Shown piece by piece: positions 21,601 to 33,340 of a stretch of DNA of 64,000 nt; the first letter of the stretch is position 1, and the number at the start of each line of letters is the position of its first letter. The translations under genes and the position numbers were made by a program. Location of the stretch: assembly GCA_036936605.1 (NCBI GenBank), contig JAUPFV010000004.1, forward strand, positions 184,096,807 to 184,160,806, given 5' to 3'. This stretch comes from Limnanthes douglasii subsp. nivea. Its lineage: Eukaryota; Streptophyta; Magnoliopsida; Brassicales; Limnanthaceae. Under the pieces are notes generated by a model. It did not search any database and was not told the origin of the DNA. It worked only from the letters and a program-made list of their open reading frames with translations.

Positions 21601-24420
21601 TCCAAGATACCATGAGATAAATCTTGTCCTTGAATAAAGGAAACCATAGCAGCACATAAATATTTTTCAATAATTTGCTAGTATGTGATATAAAAGTAGA
21701 AATTTAAACCATCCATACCAGCAACACTGAAGGAGTTAAGATTTATGATGATGGACAAGATTTCTTCTTTAGTAGATGAGCCAGTAGTAAGTTGTTATCT
21801 TCTTCAGCGGTCAATTTAGGAATAGTGTTGAATATTATTCATTTAGACAACTAGTCTCATCATCATGTTTAGGATGTAGTAGAGATAAGCAAGAATCTCT
21901 TTTAAGTCTTCTCTTGATTTATCCAATATGTGAGAATCAATGATCCAAACCAAGCCTTCTTTGATGTCCTGAATAATGTTTCTTATTCTATTTTTCTTTG
22001 TATAACTATAATATAACTTAGAGTTCATATCACCATCCTTTATCCACCAATTTGAATATATGTTTTATGCTAATAGGATTCTTCAATGGCCAAGGCTTGC
22101 AAGTAGAGAGTATTATATTTTGAAAGATTAATTCTATTTTATAAACTATTGATGTCTTTAGCTTTATTTCTAGTCTGTTAACAATCTTTTCAGTAATGTT
22201 ACCAAGACACTCTCTATTCCATATTTTAAGACCCTATTTAAGCCGTTTAAGTTTATTCCATAAAATAAACATATGATAGCCCTTTAACTCATGTTTTTAA
22301 TTAACTTCCACAATCTTCATAAAATTATTGTGTAAAAATCACATGCTGAGAAATTTCAAACTAGGCATGGGCATTCCGTTCTTCAGTTTGGTTCTTTCGG
22401 TTCTCGGTTCTTTCGGTTCTTCAAAACTAGTACCCATTTAGGAACCGAATAAATTTCGGTTCGGTTCGGTTCGGTATGGGTACTTAACTCGGTTCCAATC
22501 AGGTAGTTTTGGATACTTTAAATGCTTTGCAATATCAACATATATAAAATTTGTTTTACACTTTAAAACAATAAAATTATGTTAGATTGTAAGAAAAAAA
22601 AAATACTAAATATAGGAAATATTCAAAATTAATATATTAAAGAATAATATTAGTAATATAAAGAAAATAGAGAGATTATATCAAGTTTATTAAATTATAT
22701 AAAGTTTGATATTTTTTAATTTTGTTTATACGCATAATAGTTTGTAAATATGTCACCACTTTAAATAAAGTATGTTGTTATTTATGATAGAGAACATAAT
22801 TAGAGATCAATAATAAAAGACAAATTTAAGAGAATCTAACTTTGAAAAAGAAAATATATTTTCGAAACAATTCAAAATTAAGGGGCATAGGTTCAGTTCC
22901 TAACGGGTACCTACGGTTCTTCGGTTCGGTTCGGTTTGGTTCGGTTCGGTTCCGAGAACCGTGGGTAATTAAAAACTGGAACCATTCGGGTATTCTGAAA
23001 GAACCAAATCTACTTCAGTTTGGTTCTTTCGGTTCCGGTTAAAATGCCAATGCCTATTTCAAACCATGCTTATGAAGATATATGTCCATAGATAGAGTAA
23101 TGCAAATGAGAGTATGGTCAGAGCAGGTTCTGGCCACATGGAGAACCTTAGTAGAGCTAAAATAGTCAGGCCAATCAAAGTTGAAAAGTCTTCAGTAAAG
23201 GCACTTCCATTTAATTTATTAGTCCATCGAAACTTCAAACCGACATAACCAACATCTTCCAAAGAACAATCCCTAATAGATTCATTGAAATCATCAAAAC
23301 TCTTAGAATAGAAAGAAGAACAACCAAGTTGTTCATTAGAGGAAATGATTACGTTATAATTCTCCATAACCAACCATCTTTGGTAGAGGCGGCTAGAGCT
23401 CTAAGAGTATTCCAAATGTCAATTTTTCCCTTCTTTGGCATTTAGCAATAAACTGTTATAACATTGAACACTTTGTTAGATGAATAATGCCTGATGTCAG
23501 CATGAAGTAATTGTTGGTCATTCAGAAGAATATTGACAGTAAAATTATCACTCTAAAACAACCAAATTTTGTTAGTAGAATTAGCAAAATGGTTCTTAAG
23601 ACCTAACTTGATACCAATACAATCAAAGTTATTAATCTTAATAAAATGCTATTAGATGGTCATCCGGTTAATATTTTCTTTTTTTAATGATTGATTTCAG
23701 TATTTAAAGAGAAGCTATGTTGCTTATACCGCAAATATTCTAGTTGAGGGACTTAATCATTGATATGAACATGGTTGGAGGATTTGTTAGTCCCAAACAA
23801 GGACTTAATAAGCAGGTTTCCCCTTTCTTTATATTATTGTCTTCTCTGAGTTTTTTTATCCAGCAAGTCTTAAAATTCTTTACGTATTTCCTGGCTTGGA
23901 GTGTGAGATCCAGAACAAAGGTTTTCATACTCAAGAGAAGAAGAAACATTATGATCATATTCAAGGTTTTGAAAGGCTTCAATAATCTCAGCTTCATCGG
24001 GAAATCTACTATTATTTTGTAAGGTACCATCGTTATCTTTTAGTTTCTCTCTATTAACATTATTTTGTTGGTAATTCTTAGATTGTTTATACGAACATTA
24101 AACTATATTCTCTCTTGTTTTTCATTTTCCTTCAATTGATTTATCATTCATCTAATATGTTTATGGACTTTAGTTTGGGTGGAGTAAGGGAAGTATAATT
24201 TGAAACCAACATTTCAGTGGAATTATTGTTGTTTTCTTTTTGAATTTGTTGAGCTATATTTTGATTTTTCTTGCAAGATTCTTGAGAATGACAATGTGAT
24301 GGCAATGAATACCATACTTAGGCATATTTTTGTAACTAAGGTCTAACCAGCATTCATTGTTCATACCAAATTTAAACGAGACATTAAATTGACTTTTTTT
24401 TATCGGATTTAAAATCATGA
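18600..24420 (-). mobile_element. Decayed L1-type LINE, minus strand, with a MITE inside
   Basis: Pieces lie in LINE order from right to left. ORF1 with a zinc knuckle is near 24280-24330 (pattern C-x2-C-x4-H-x4-C in a shifted frame). The ORF2 start is near 23740, and endonuclease is at 23059-23373 (DFNESIRDCSLEDVGYVGLKF) and on to about 22000. RT is at about 21540-20460, a zf-RVT-like region at 20430-19716, and RNase H at about 19690-19091. RT is best seen at 21009-21335 (MSKAFDKMSHSF, RKGDLLSTGLFII); the catalytic box is FIDD in a shifted frame instead of FADD. RNase H ends with ISRIQNKEAGWLDKW. Many stops and frameshifts. The hAT-type MITE at 22362-23056 splits the endonuclease. Confidence 0.8.
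22362..23056. mobile_element. hAT-type MITE (695 bp) inside the LINE
   Basis: An exact 8-bp target duplication TTTCAAAC flanks it (22354-22361 and 23057-23064), the length made by hAT transposases. The ends are imperfect inverted repeats: TAGGCATGGGCATTC on the left and the complement of AATGCCAATGCCTA on the right. Each end carries many copies of GGTTCGGTT/TTCGGTTC, and the centre is AT-rich with no transposase. It is therefore a non-autonomous element. Removing it with one target copy rejoins the LINE. Confidence 0.9.
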
Positions 24421-24958
24421 CTTAAGACAAATGAACTTATAATAAATTTTGAAAGAGAGAATATTTTAGTGAATTTTAAATTTTGAAAAGAAAAATCGAA
24501 ATACTGAAAATAATCCGAAAATATTAAGAAATTTTGGCCGATTTTGAGATTGAAATTATATATTAGTGAAATTGCAAAACCGAATGTAGAGTTGTTTCAA
24601 AATTTGCATAGATCCTAAAGACATTAGTGTAGAATGGTAGGAAGAAAATCCAAATACCTCCTGAGGTTTTAGATAATTTAAATTTGTTGGATAATTAAAG
24701 AATAAGTTTGTTGAAATGAAGGCTATCTCTAAAAGAATTGTGATTTTACAGCTATACACTATAAATTATAGAAAATACAAGATAATAAGTAGTTGATCCA
24801 TTAGATAATATTTTTTCGGTCCCAAAATATAAATCGCTTTAAGATTATATACTAATCGATATCAAAGAAGATCGTAATTACTCTCTTTTTTGAGTAAAAA
24901 ACAAAAGGGAAAAAATTAATTGGAGGAACCTAATAAATAATATTAAATATTGCATTTG
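24421..24958. other. AT-rich intergenic DNA
   Basis: No coding frame or recognisable repeat seen. It includes the original flank of the truncated LINE insertion that starts at 24977. Confidence 0.4.
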
Positions 24959-25942
24959 ATACGTAAGAACGAGAATTAACCGATTCATACTGGGAATAGA
25001 CTCTAAATTGCAACCTAAACACTGGGTTCATGCTCTGGATGCAGGAGGAAAACTAGGAGCTTACTCTATATGCAAAAGGAAAGCAACTTATCTGGTGTGG
25101 AAGCCTCCTGCTCACGGTAGACTAAAAATCAATGTAGAAGGAGCTTCATGCTACACTAGAGAAGCTTCAGGCGGTCTTGTCGTGCGAGATAGTCAGGGCG
25201 ACTGCATCATGGGAGCTGGTTTCCTTTTTGGGAAAATGACACCCCTTCAGGCAGAGAGGAGAGCGTTGCTGCAAGCACTGCTCCTCTGTAACAGAAGAGG
25301 TTGGAGCGCAGTGGACATCGAGTCGGACTGCCTCCCTTTGGTTCTCAGCCTCCTAAACGGCGACGAAATTAACAATAAAAATGACGAAGTTATCAGAAAC
25401 CTAATAGCTCCAACTATGAAAATCAGCCACATTTCCAGATTGGAAAATGTGGCTGCAGATTGGATAACCAAGTGGGTGCTATTGGAAAAGAAAGATGGCT
25501 CATTCGAAAGCAATGATACGCCAGTACCTCTTCGAGCGATACTGATACTCGAAAGCATGGGTATTGGGTACATAGACCCGGGTTGAAGAAAATTGGTGGA
25601 AAAAGCTTTGTTAGTGTGGTTAAGAATGCATTGGATGTGATAATGGTGTTAGTTTGGAGCTTTAGGCTGATTGTAGAAGGAATGGAGAATTGGGTTCGTG
25701 AAAGAGAGACGATAACGATGGAAAAGAATAAGGGTTTTCTGATTATTGGGAAAGTCTAAGTATTAGGGCTTACTCTAAGTTACTAGTTCAGAATGCTTTA
25801 CTATGGGCCTATTTTCTCTTTGTATATGCCCAAGGCTTATGGGCCTTTGTAGAACCTTTTGGTTAATATAATAGTATATTTTGCCAAAAAATAAAAAAAT
25901 AAATAAATAAATAAATAATAAATAATACGTAAGAACGAGAAT
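24959..25942 (+). mobile_element. 5'-truncated LINE with 18-bp target duplication
   Basis: ATACGTAAGAACGAGAAT occurs at 24959-24976 and again, exact, at 25925-25942. Between them lies the 3' end of a LINE: an RNase H frame, a 3' untranslated stretch and an A-rich tail of AAAT/AAATA repeats (about 25887-25924). Truncation at the 5' end, an A-rich tail and a long target duplication are the marks of target-primed reverse transcription. The perfect duplication indicates a fairly recent insertion. It lies about 410 bases upstream of the AVT3-like gene. Confidence 0.95.
24977..25586 (+). pseudogene. LINE C-terminal RNase H domain (open, but without an ATG start)
   Basis: The frame is open from 25008 to the stop at 25584-25586 (192 codons). 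Its first codon is TTG and a TAG lies just upstream, so it is a truncated ORF2 end and not an independent gene. RNase H motifs are in order: INVEGASC (first acidic residue replaced by E), GGLVVRDSQGD, PLQAERRALLQAL, VDIESDCLPLV and LENVAADWITKW. Asn-Val-Glu where most copies have N-x-D may weaken catalysis. The closest relatives in the window are the RNase H ends at 41070-41560 and 48265-48922. A domesticated RNase H gene is the alternative, but the flanking target duplication argues for a simple LINE. Confidence 0.85.
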
Positions 25943-26353
25943 ATAATCGTGGGATGAAATTAATTGTGCGACAAAAACGATTTATATTTTGGAATGGGAG
26001 GGAGTTGGAGAAACACAACTAAAGTACAATATAGCCCATGGTTTATCTCACAAACTATTGGTTAGTAAAAGATCTATCCAAATCCTATTCTCTTACAGTA
26101 AGTATATTCTATGATTTTCAATCTAAACCAATTATTGCTAGTCCAATTTTCTCAGAACCTTCTGTTTCATCAATGTTCCGTCTGCCGATTGGCGACCCCG
26201 AGAATTGAACCCGAGGAAGAAACCCTCTGGCCAACATCCTAAATATCCCTTAAAATCGGTTTATTTGCACGGACACAATCGTCGGCGATTCTATCAAATT
26301 CTCCGTATCCCTAACACCAAAACTCAAAACCAAAAAGAGAGGGTCGAAATCAA
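25943..26353 (+). promoter_or_regulatory. Promoter and 5' leader of the AVT3-like gene
   Basis: Non-coding, between the LINE insertion and the ATG. A CCAAT core is near 26129 and a weak TATA-like AGTATATTCTA near 26100. The LINE insertion limits the original proximal promoter to about 410 bases. Confidence 0.4.
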
Positions 26354-27667
26354 ATGGGTATCGACAAGAGGGCAAGTTCGTCTAGCCACGCCCTCAACGT
26401 ACCACTACCACCGGCAAGAGAGGACACGCCATTGTTAGGCAAAGCCAAGCCTTTGTCCAGCCAATTCAAGACTTTTGCTAACGTTTTCATTGCCATAGTC
26501 GGCTCTGGAGTTTTAGGCTTGCCTTACGCCTTCAAACGAACCGGCTGGCTCACTGGATCGCTCATGCTCTTTGCCGTTGCCGGTTTGACTCATTACTGTA
26601 TGCTACTCTTGGTCCATACTCGCCGCAAGCTCGAGTCTTCAAACGGGGGCTTCTCCAAAATCGCCTCGTTTGGGGATCTAGGGTTTACTGTTTGCGGCTC
26701 GGTTGGCAGGTTTGTCGTGGACATCCTTATTATTTTGTCTCAGGCTGGGTTTTGTGTTGGGTATTTGATTTTCATTGGTAATACTTCGGGTAGTCTATTT
26801 AATCCCTATTCTCCTACGAGCATCAAGTACCAATATTTAGGGTTAAGTTCTCGCTTGTTTGGTGCATCAGCGAAGAGTCTGTCTATATGGAGTTGCTTTC
26901 CATTTCAGTTGGGATTGAATTCGATCAAGAGTTTGACCCATTTAGCCCCTTTGAGTATATTTGCTGATATAGTTGATGTTGGTGCAATGGGAGTTGTTAT
27001 GGTGGAGGATGTGTTAATTACTTTCAAGCGAAGGCCTGATGTGGTTGCTTTTGGTAGTCTATCTGTTTTCTTTTATGGGATGGGTGTGGCTGTTTATGCC
27101 TTTGAAGGGATTGGCATGGTTATGCCCATAGAATCCGAAATGAAAGATAAGGATAAGTTTGGAAGAGTGTTAGGTATGGGCATGGGTCTAATATCCTTGA
27201 TGTATGGGGGGTTCGGTGTTCTTGGATACTGGGCATTTGGCGAAGATACCATGGATATAATCACTGCTAATCTAGGCCAAGGATTGATAACCACTTTGGT
27301 TCAACTAGGTTTGTGCGTAAATCTCTTCTTCACTTTCCCACTCATGATGCATCCGGTTTACGAAATTATGGAGAGGCGGTTTTGGGGCGGGACGTACTGC
27401 TTGTGGCTAAGATGGTTGCTGGTTTTAGCAGTGACTCTTGTGGCACTACTGGTCCCAAATTTTGCTGATTTCTTGTCCTTGGTGGGGAGTAGTGTGTGTT
27501 GTGGATTGGGGTTTGTTTTGCCTGCTTTGTTTCACCTGTTGGTATTTAAGGAAGAGATTGGGTGGAAGCAGTGGACATTGGATACCGGGATTGTTGTCGT
27601 TGGCCTTGTTCTTGGAATTTCCGGAACTTATTCTGCTCTCAGAGAAATCTTCTCCGTAAAAGTATAG
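26354..27667 (+). CDS. AVT3-like vacuolar amino acid transporter
   Basis: A single 437-codon exon with TAG at 27665-27667. The start is supported by ATG in AAATGGGTATC and by the usual hydrophilic N-terminus (about 35 residues, with DTPLLGKAKPLSSQFKTFANV). It matches the Aa_trans family, AVT3/ANT1-like group: GSGVLGLPYAFKRTGW at the first membrane span, WSCFPFQLGLNSI, LAPLSIFADIVDVGAMGVVMVEDV (two pieces of one conserved block), YAFEGIGMVMPIESEM, and about eleven hydrophobic segments in all. Arabidopsis members are similar in length and also intronless. Known AVT3 proteins export neutral amino acids from the vacuole, so a tonoplast carrier is expected. No lesion seen. A poly(A) signal AATAAA lies at 27886-27891. 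The exact paralogue is not resolved. Confidence 0.92.
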   Translation: MGIDKRASSSSHALNVPLPPAREDTPLLGKAKPLSSQFKTFANVFIAIVGSGVLGLPYAFKRTGWLTGSLMLFAVAGLTHYCMLLLVHTRRKLESSNGGFSKIASFGDLGFTVCGSVGRFVVDILIILSQAGFCVGYLIFIGNTSGSLFNPYSPTSIKYQYLGLSSRLFGASAKSLSIWSCFPFQLGLNSIKSLTHLAPLSIFADIVDVGAMGVVMVEDVLITFKRRPDVVAFGSLSVFFYGMGVAVYAFEGIGMVMPIESEMKDKDKFGRVLGMGMGLISLMYGGFGVLGYWAFGEDTMDIITANLGQGLITTLVQLGLCVNLFFTFPLMMHPVYEIMERRFWGGTYCLWLRWLLVLAVTLVALLVPNFADFLSLVGSSVCCGLGFVLPALFHLLVFKEEIGWKQWTLDTGIVVVGLVLGISGTYSALREIFSVKV

Positions 27668-27885
27668 TGTACGTTTCAGTTAAACTCAGACTGATATGGC
27701 TTTCTCCAACCATGTTTCAGAAGGTAGGTTATCTATACCCAACTTCAAGTCAGTATACTTTGTGATGCTCATTGGTATTGTATGTATGGTACTTCAAAAA
27801 TAAGATGTTAAACATGATACTTGAGAGATAAGATATGATGATAAGCATTAGGACTGTGTTATGATGTTTATGTGATTACTTCAAG

Positions 27886-27891
27886 AATAAA
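27886..27891 (+). terminator. Possible poly(A) signal of the AVT3-like gene
   Basis: AATAAA about 220 bases after the stop codon. Plant signals are degenerate, so this is only a candidate. Confidence 0.35.
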
Positions 27892-28419
27892 ACGTGTTAA
27901 ATTAATACGTTCAAGGCATTAAATGATGCATGCGCAGGCTAACCATAAAAAAATTGTGATTCGATATCCGATAGAACTTAGTGATCCCCTCATTCTAGTT
28001 CTAGTGCTATTGAGACAAATATAAGAATCGAAACATATTAGTAAGCAGGTGAGAATAGTTATACAATTGGACAAATTACATTCTAACACATTATTTATAG
28101 TTAATGTAAATCTCCTTCAAATAATTTTATAAAACTATTTAAAACAACTTCTATTAATTGTCTCAAGTCTTTAATAATTTATATCTTTTATCATTTGGTA
28201 TCCTAGAATTTTGAATATGAATCAAATTGCAGACCTAGTTTCTTTGAAACGGAATATACAAAAGAGAAATGTATGTGTAGGGTTGAGGTCTGCTCTCTGT
28301 TTCTTCTCCTTTTACAGTGGATGGTAGTCAGAGTTTATATCTACATTTACTTTATCCAACTCCTGTCAAGTACAAATCAGTTTTGCTTTCATTTTGTTTT
28401 TGGTATGCTTTTATTAGTT
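27892..28419. other. Intergenic DNA
   Basis: No gene or clear repeat. Short frames near 28273-28464 have no recognisable motif. Confidence 0.4.
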
Positions 28420-29583
28420 GGGATATGTTTTTATTTATATATTATTGATCATTCGTATGTTTAATCCATGCAAGACTTTGGTCACATATAATAAAAAAAA
28501 ATTGAGCAAAGTATTACTTTAGCATTCTCTCAAATGACTTACATCCGTTCACCTAATCTATCGAGCATTACAATAGATCTATTTGCTCACTCTTATTAGA
28601 GCATCTTGTATATTCGTTAACACCACTCCAATCAAGTGACACGTATTCCTTAACACCACTCCAATAGTGACACGTTTTGATGTACTCCAATAAAGTCTCG
28701 CCGCTTGATGAGTTTAACTGATGCACTCTAAACTAGATCATATTAGTGATTTATAAAAGCAAATGATTCACCATGAGTTTAACTGATTATTTATTATGTT
28801 CGACATTCGAGAACTTTACCTACATTGCGTTCTTTCTGAACCCGGTGCTCTGATACTATTTGTTAGGACTATGGGTATCGCATGTTCCGTTTGCGAATAT
28901 AAATATGAATAACCTAATCTTCACCCTAGTATAATATTTTCTGTTTTGGGCCACAAAGCTCGCATATCTTTGCTTTTGGTCCACTTCCAAAAAGCCTCAC
29001 ACTATATGAGATATATTTTTATTTATATACCATTGATCCATCTAATGTCTAACCAATGCAAGACTTTGATCGCACATAACAAATCCTCCTCTCAAACAAA
29101 TTACTATTTTAGTTTTCTCTGAATTGACTTTCATTCGTTCACTCTAATCAGGTTATTCCAAGATTTCCACATGAGTCATAAAACTTTGTAACGAATTTAT
29201 ATGTTCACTCTCATCAGACCACACTCTACATTCCTTAGCACTATTCTCGTTGTTTTGATACATTCCAATCAAGTCTCACCACTTGATGAGCCACATGCAC
29301 TCGAAACTAGGTCATACTAGTGCCCTATAGAGCATATAATTCACCTTAAGGAATACGGATGGTTCATCATGTTCGACATCAGAGAATTTCACTCGCATCG
29401 CATTTTATCTAAATATAGGAATCTGATACCATTATGTTGGGAATATGAGTATCGCATATTTCGCTTCCGTATATATATATATAAACAACATGATCTTTGT
29501 ACAAGTATGACAATTGGCTGGTTTGAGTCTGAAAGTCCGCACGACTTTGCGTTTGGTCCACTTCCAAAAGGCATCCTACCGGT
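28420..29583. repeat. Two diverged direct copies of a ~590-bp repeat
   Basis: Copy 1 (about 28420-29006) and copy 2 (about 29007-29583) share blocks in the same order: GATAT-TTTTTATTTATAT, CCAATGCAAGACTTTG, the CTCTC-AAATGACTT block, CTCCAATCAAGTCTC, TTGATGAG, ATGTTCGACAT, GATACCAT/GATACTAT, GGGTATCGCAT and TTTGGTCCACTTCCAAAA. Divergence is perhaps a quarter of the bases, so the duplication is old. No protein is encoded. It could be a tandem duplication or two insertions of one non-coding element. Confidence 0.7.
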
Positions 29584-29958
29584 TGAGATATACTAATAAA
29601 TTGAGGAAATATTGCGGAAGAATAAGCAAGATTAGATAAATAAAGGAGATAAATTCAATAAGTATGTAATGATGAGGGCGCTTTGTGTAATAACTAACAC
29701 TTATGTTTAGAATTAGTAAAGTGGTATGGTGTAAAGTAGCATACAATAAGGGGTAATTATGTAAATTGTGGATTTACTACTTGTACTATATAAAACACCA
29801 TCACTTTTTACGAAAATAGTCCAATCATTAATCAATCATTACCTCATCCTTCTATTTATCTTTTTCTTTCTCTAGTCATCTCCTTTCTCTCTCTAAAATA
29901 CTTTCACACAACCATTATTGTGACAAAGAACCCCATAAAGAAATCTTTGGAACTATCA
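29584..29958 (+). repeat. 5' LTR of a decayed plus-strand gypsy element
   Basis: It starts near TGAGATATAC and ends GGAACTATCA. It resembles 667-1087, with TATATAAA at 29787-29794 and a CT-rich leader. A primer-site-like TTGGTGTCGTTTGTGGGAG follows at 29959. The left boundary is less certain because the preceding repeat also ends there. Confidence 0.65.
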
Positions 29959-32900
29959 TTGGTGTCGTTTGTGGGAGAAATGAGTGGTACTTGGAATCGT
30001 TTTTCCAAAACCATAATATTATTCTCAAAAGTTGTGAGAGTAATAGATACATAAATGCAAAGGGAGCTAGAATCGTGTGATCGGAGACTCATGTGGAGAT
30101 CTCCTGGTTGAGGAACAAATAATAAATGAAGAAAACGATAATGACCGACATGCCGAGAAGCTACTAGAATAATCTATTTTAGTAACTAGATGGAAGAACT
30201 TTTAGAAGACATTGAAAGATTAAATGCTGAAATGGAAGTGATACTAAGCTCACAGAGACTTAAATCAGTGGTCTGAAGAGAACAAATAATTGAAAATGAA
30301 CACTTGGAAGATGTTCTTCGAACCGATGAGAGGCGTTATATAAAAAAACCATTATTCTTCAAAGAGAAAAGTGAAATATGGACATATTTTTGAGTCAACA
30401 AAATCTACTCAATATTCATCATATAGTTCAGATGTATCTCTTTCTTCGGAGAGGGATTATCGACGCCCAAAAAGTTATAAGAGAAAAAATTCGAGGAGGC
30501 GAAGAGGTGGCCCTCGGACATCTCATATAGCCAAAGGTTTGAAGAGAGAAAATGTTGAACAAAGGAAAAAAAGATTTGGCTTCAAGGAGCAAGATCGGGT
30601 CGTGAATTTAGCTAGACGAGAACAAGCAACTCCACATATGCCCTTCTAGAAGCCATAATTTCGAATATCGTGTGAGTAATCAATTCACATATCCATCCGA
30701 ATAAGGTTTATACACTACATTGAATAATGGCCATGGGTAATGCGTATAAAATTCTTTCAGATCATTTGCCTAAGTGGTTTGATATTTCTAAGCTGGAAAA
30801 GTTTGATGGAACGCAAGATCTGGACAACCATATATAAAATTCAAGAATTTTATGATCAACTACGACAATGATAATAAGTTGTTATGCAGAGCCTTCTCCA
30901 AAACATTTAAGAGTGTAGCTTCAAAGTGGTACAATCATTTGTCTGAGAGTTGCATTAAAGTTGTTTATATGTTCAGGAATATGTTTCATCAGCATTTTGT
31001 GGGAACAAAAAAATCTGTGCGAATGGTGATACGATTATCTACTGCAAGCAGAAAGTGGGAGAGATTCTTAAGGATTATACAAATCCTTTTATTAAGGCTA
31101 AAACTAAAATGCAAAGTTGTGAAGATAAAGTGGGGTTAGCTGCTTTCCGAATAGGACTCCCTCCCCGGAATAATGAAAGATAATGTTGTAGAAATACAAG
31201 CTATGAGATTTGGGGCTTTGTTGGATCAATTAGAGAAAATAATTCTGGTGGAGGAAACGCAAGCGTCAGAAATGAATTATTTGGCACAGTTTGAGCAAAA
31301 TCAGTTCCATCAGATTTCGATGACAATACATAATTGTTCACATCCCACAACTGTTGTCTGAGCTCCTGCACTAGCTCAAACACCAACTCAAATACCTTCA
31401 AAGCCAAAGGTGAATACACAGGTTATGAACACACAACAATATGTTTGTCATATATCTAACAAATGAATTCGTCCAACATATTTCACCGAGCTAACAGAGT
31501 GTGTTGCAATAATTTTTTAAAGAACATGGCAAACCATGTCCAATACAACTCCGAGAGAGAATGGAACCAATAGTATACTATAAGTATCATGATGACATTA
31601 GGCATGACACAAAGGATTGTGTGGTATTGAAAAAAAATACATGCCTTGATCAAAAATGGAAAACTAACAACATTTGTGAAGAAGAATTCTCTTACCCCTC
31701 CAAAGCAAGAAAATGCTATGGTGAATTCAGAACATATTGATGCAGAATCTACTGATGACTTTGACATTTCCACAAAGTACTTAGATCCGAAACCAGACAT
31801 GAACAACATCTTGATGATGGAAGAATCAGTCGTAAAATGAAAGGTTAGTGCTTTGATTCATTAACAATTTTTGGAAGTTATCCAATTGAAGGGACATCAA
31901 ATTATTCTCAAAAGAGACACATTGTTAGCTGAGCAACTCAATTAGAGGCAGGAGCTTCACCACACTTGTACATAAATCTATCTCCAATACTTTGTTTTGA
32001 AGATGGTGATATGAGGGATTCAACTGGTCCACATGAAGATGTAATAGTTATTGTAGTAGAAATTGTCGAGAACGAGATACAAAGAGTCTTGATTGATGAT
32101 ATTGGCAGTCCTACCAACATTATGTTCATGACGACTTTTAGCAAGATAGTAAATCCACCAACAATTATTTGTTCAAATCAGATAATTGTATGGTTTACTG
32201 GGTAACCGCCAAGCTGGTATGAGAATTCAAGGGAAGAGTTGAACTAGGTCAGCGGCCATTTAAAAAGGTAATGATGGTTTTGTTTATTGTGGTAGATGCT
32301 TCAACGTCTTATAATGCAATTTATGGAAGGTCTTGGCTATCTAGAACACATGTAGTGGCATAAACCGTTCATTAATGTTTGAAATATGTCATGGGAGAAA
32401 CGTTGAAGTGTATATCGACGATATGTTAGTAAAAAGTACAAGAGATGAAGATCATTTTACAGATCTAGAAGAAATTTTCGCTAGCTTGACAAAGATAAAT
32501 TTAAAATTACATATAGAGAAGTGTACGTTCAAAGTGTGATCCGGAAAGTTTCTTAGATACATAATCAGTGAGCATGGGAATCAAGCTGATCCTGAATGCT
32601 TTTAGCATTATGACACCTCCTTGGACAATTAAAGAAGTACAAATTCTGACATGAAGATTTGCAACTTTGAATAGATTCATATTTGGTCATCGAACAGTTG
32701 TACTCATTTTTTTCCAAGTGTCGAGACAAGAGAATTATTTTAACTAGACCCAAGAATTTTCCGAAGCATTTCATCAAACTGAAGAATATCTTTATTCGTT
32801 AGAAATTTTAACAAAGCCAAGTCGGGGGGAATAATTATATGTTTATATAGCGGTGTCGGGTAATGTTGTAACTGCTGTTTGAATTCAAGAAGAAGTTAAC

Positions 32901-33340
32901 TGACCAATACCACTGTATTACGTTGGTAAAAGTCTTTTGGATGCTGAGAAACGGTATCTAAAGTTAGAAACATCTTCTCTCGCACTGGTAACTGTTGCTC
33001 GAAAAATGAGGCCTTATTTTCAAGCTCACTCTATCATTGTACGAACATCTTTTCCATTAAAAAATATGTTACAAAGGCCTGATATATTAGGAAGAATGAC
33101 CAGGTAGTCGGTTGAATTGAGAGATTTTTATATTGAATTTGAACATAGGATTGCAATCAAAGCACAAGCCTTAGCAGATTTCCTAGTCGAAATTCATTCC
33201 AAACTGTCAGATATGGAAGCAGATGAAGAAAGTTTTGAGCCATAGTGGACAATCCAAACATATGGGGGTTCAAGTGCATCAGGATGCGGGGCACGGATGT
33301 AATTGATTTCTCCAAAGGAAATTGTCATGTATCATTCCGC
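29959..33340 (+). pseudogene. Decayed Tat-like gag-pol with an internal deletion
   Basis: Gag is readable in pieces: Ser/Lys-rich at 30371-30649, KLLCRAFSKTF and SKWYNHLSESC at 30852-31139, and a YHDDIRHDTKDC-like motif near 31590. Protease lies at 31966-32340; its active site is disturbed (LIDDIGSPTNI where DTGS is expected). Near 32380 the frame jumps from the protease end to VEVYIDDMLVK at about 32408, so the linker and most of the RT before the catalytic box are deleted. RT tail and first RNase H follow to 33200 (KSLLDAEKRYLKLE, FPLKNMLQ), then the first strand of the second RNase H (TYGGSSASG) to about 33340. Integrase and 3' LTR are missing. Dozens of lesions. Confidence 0.85.

Noticed and set aside
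25247..25573. 108-codon minus-strand ORF in the truncated LINE
   Set aside because: Shadow of the RNase H frame on the other strand.
28273..28464. Small hydrophobic ORF downstream of the AVT3-like gene
   Set aside because: 63 codons, low complexity, no motif and no clear leader. AT-rich chance frame.
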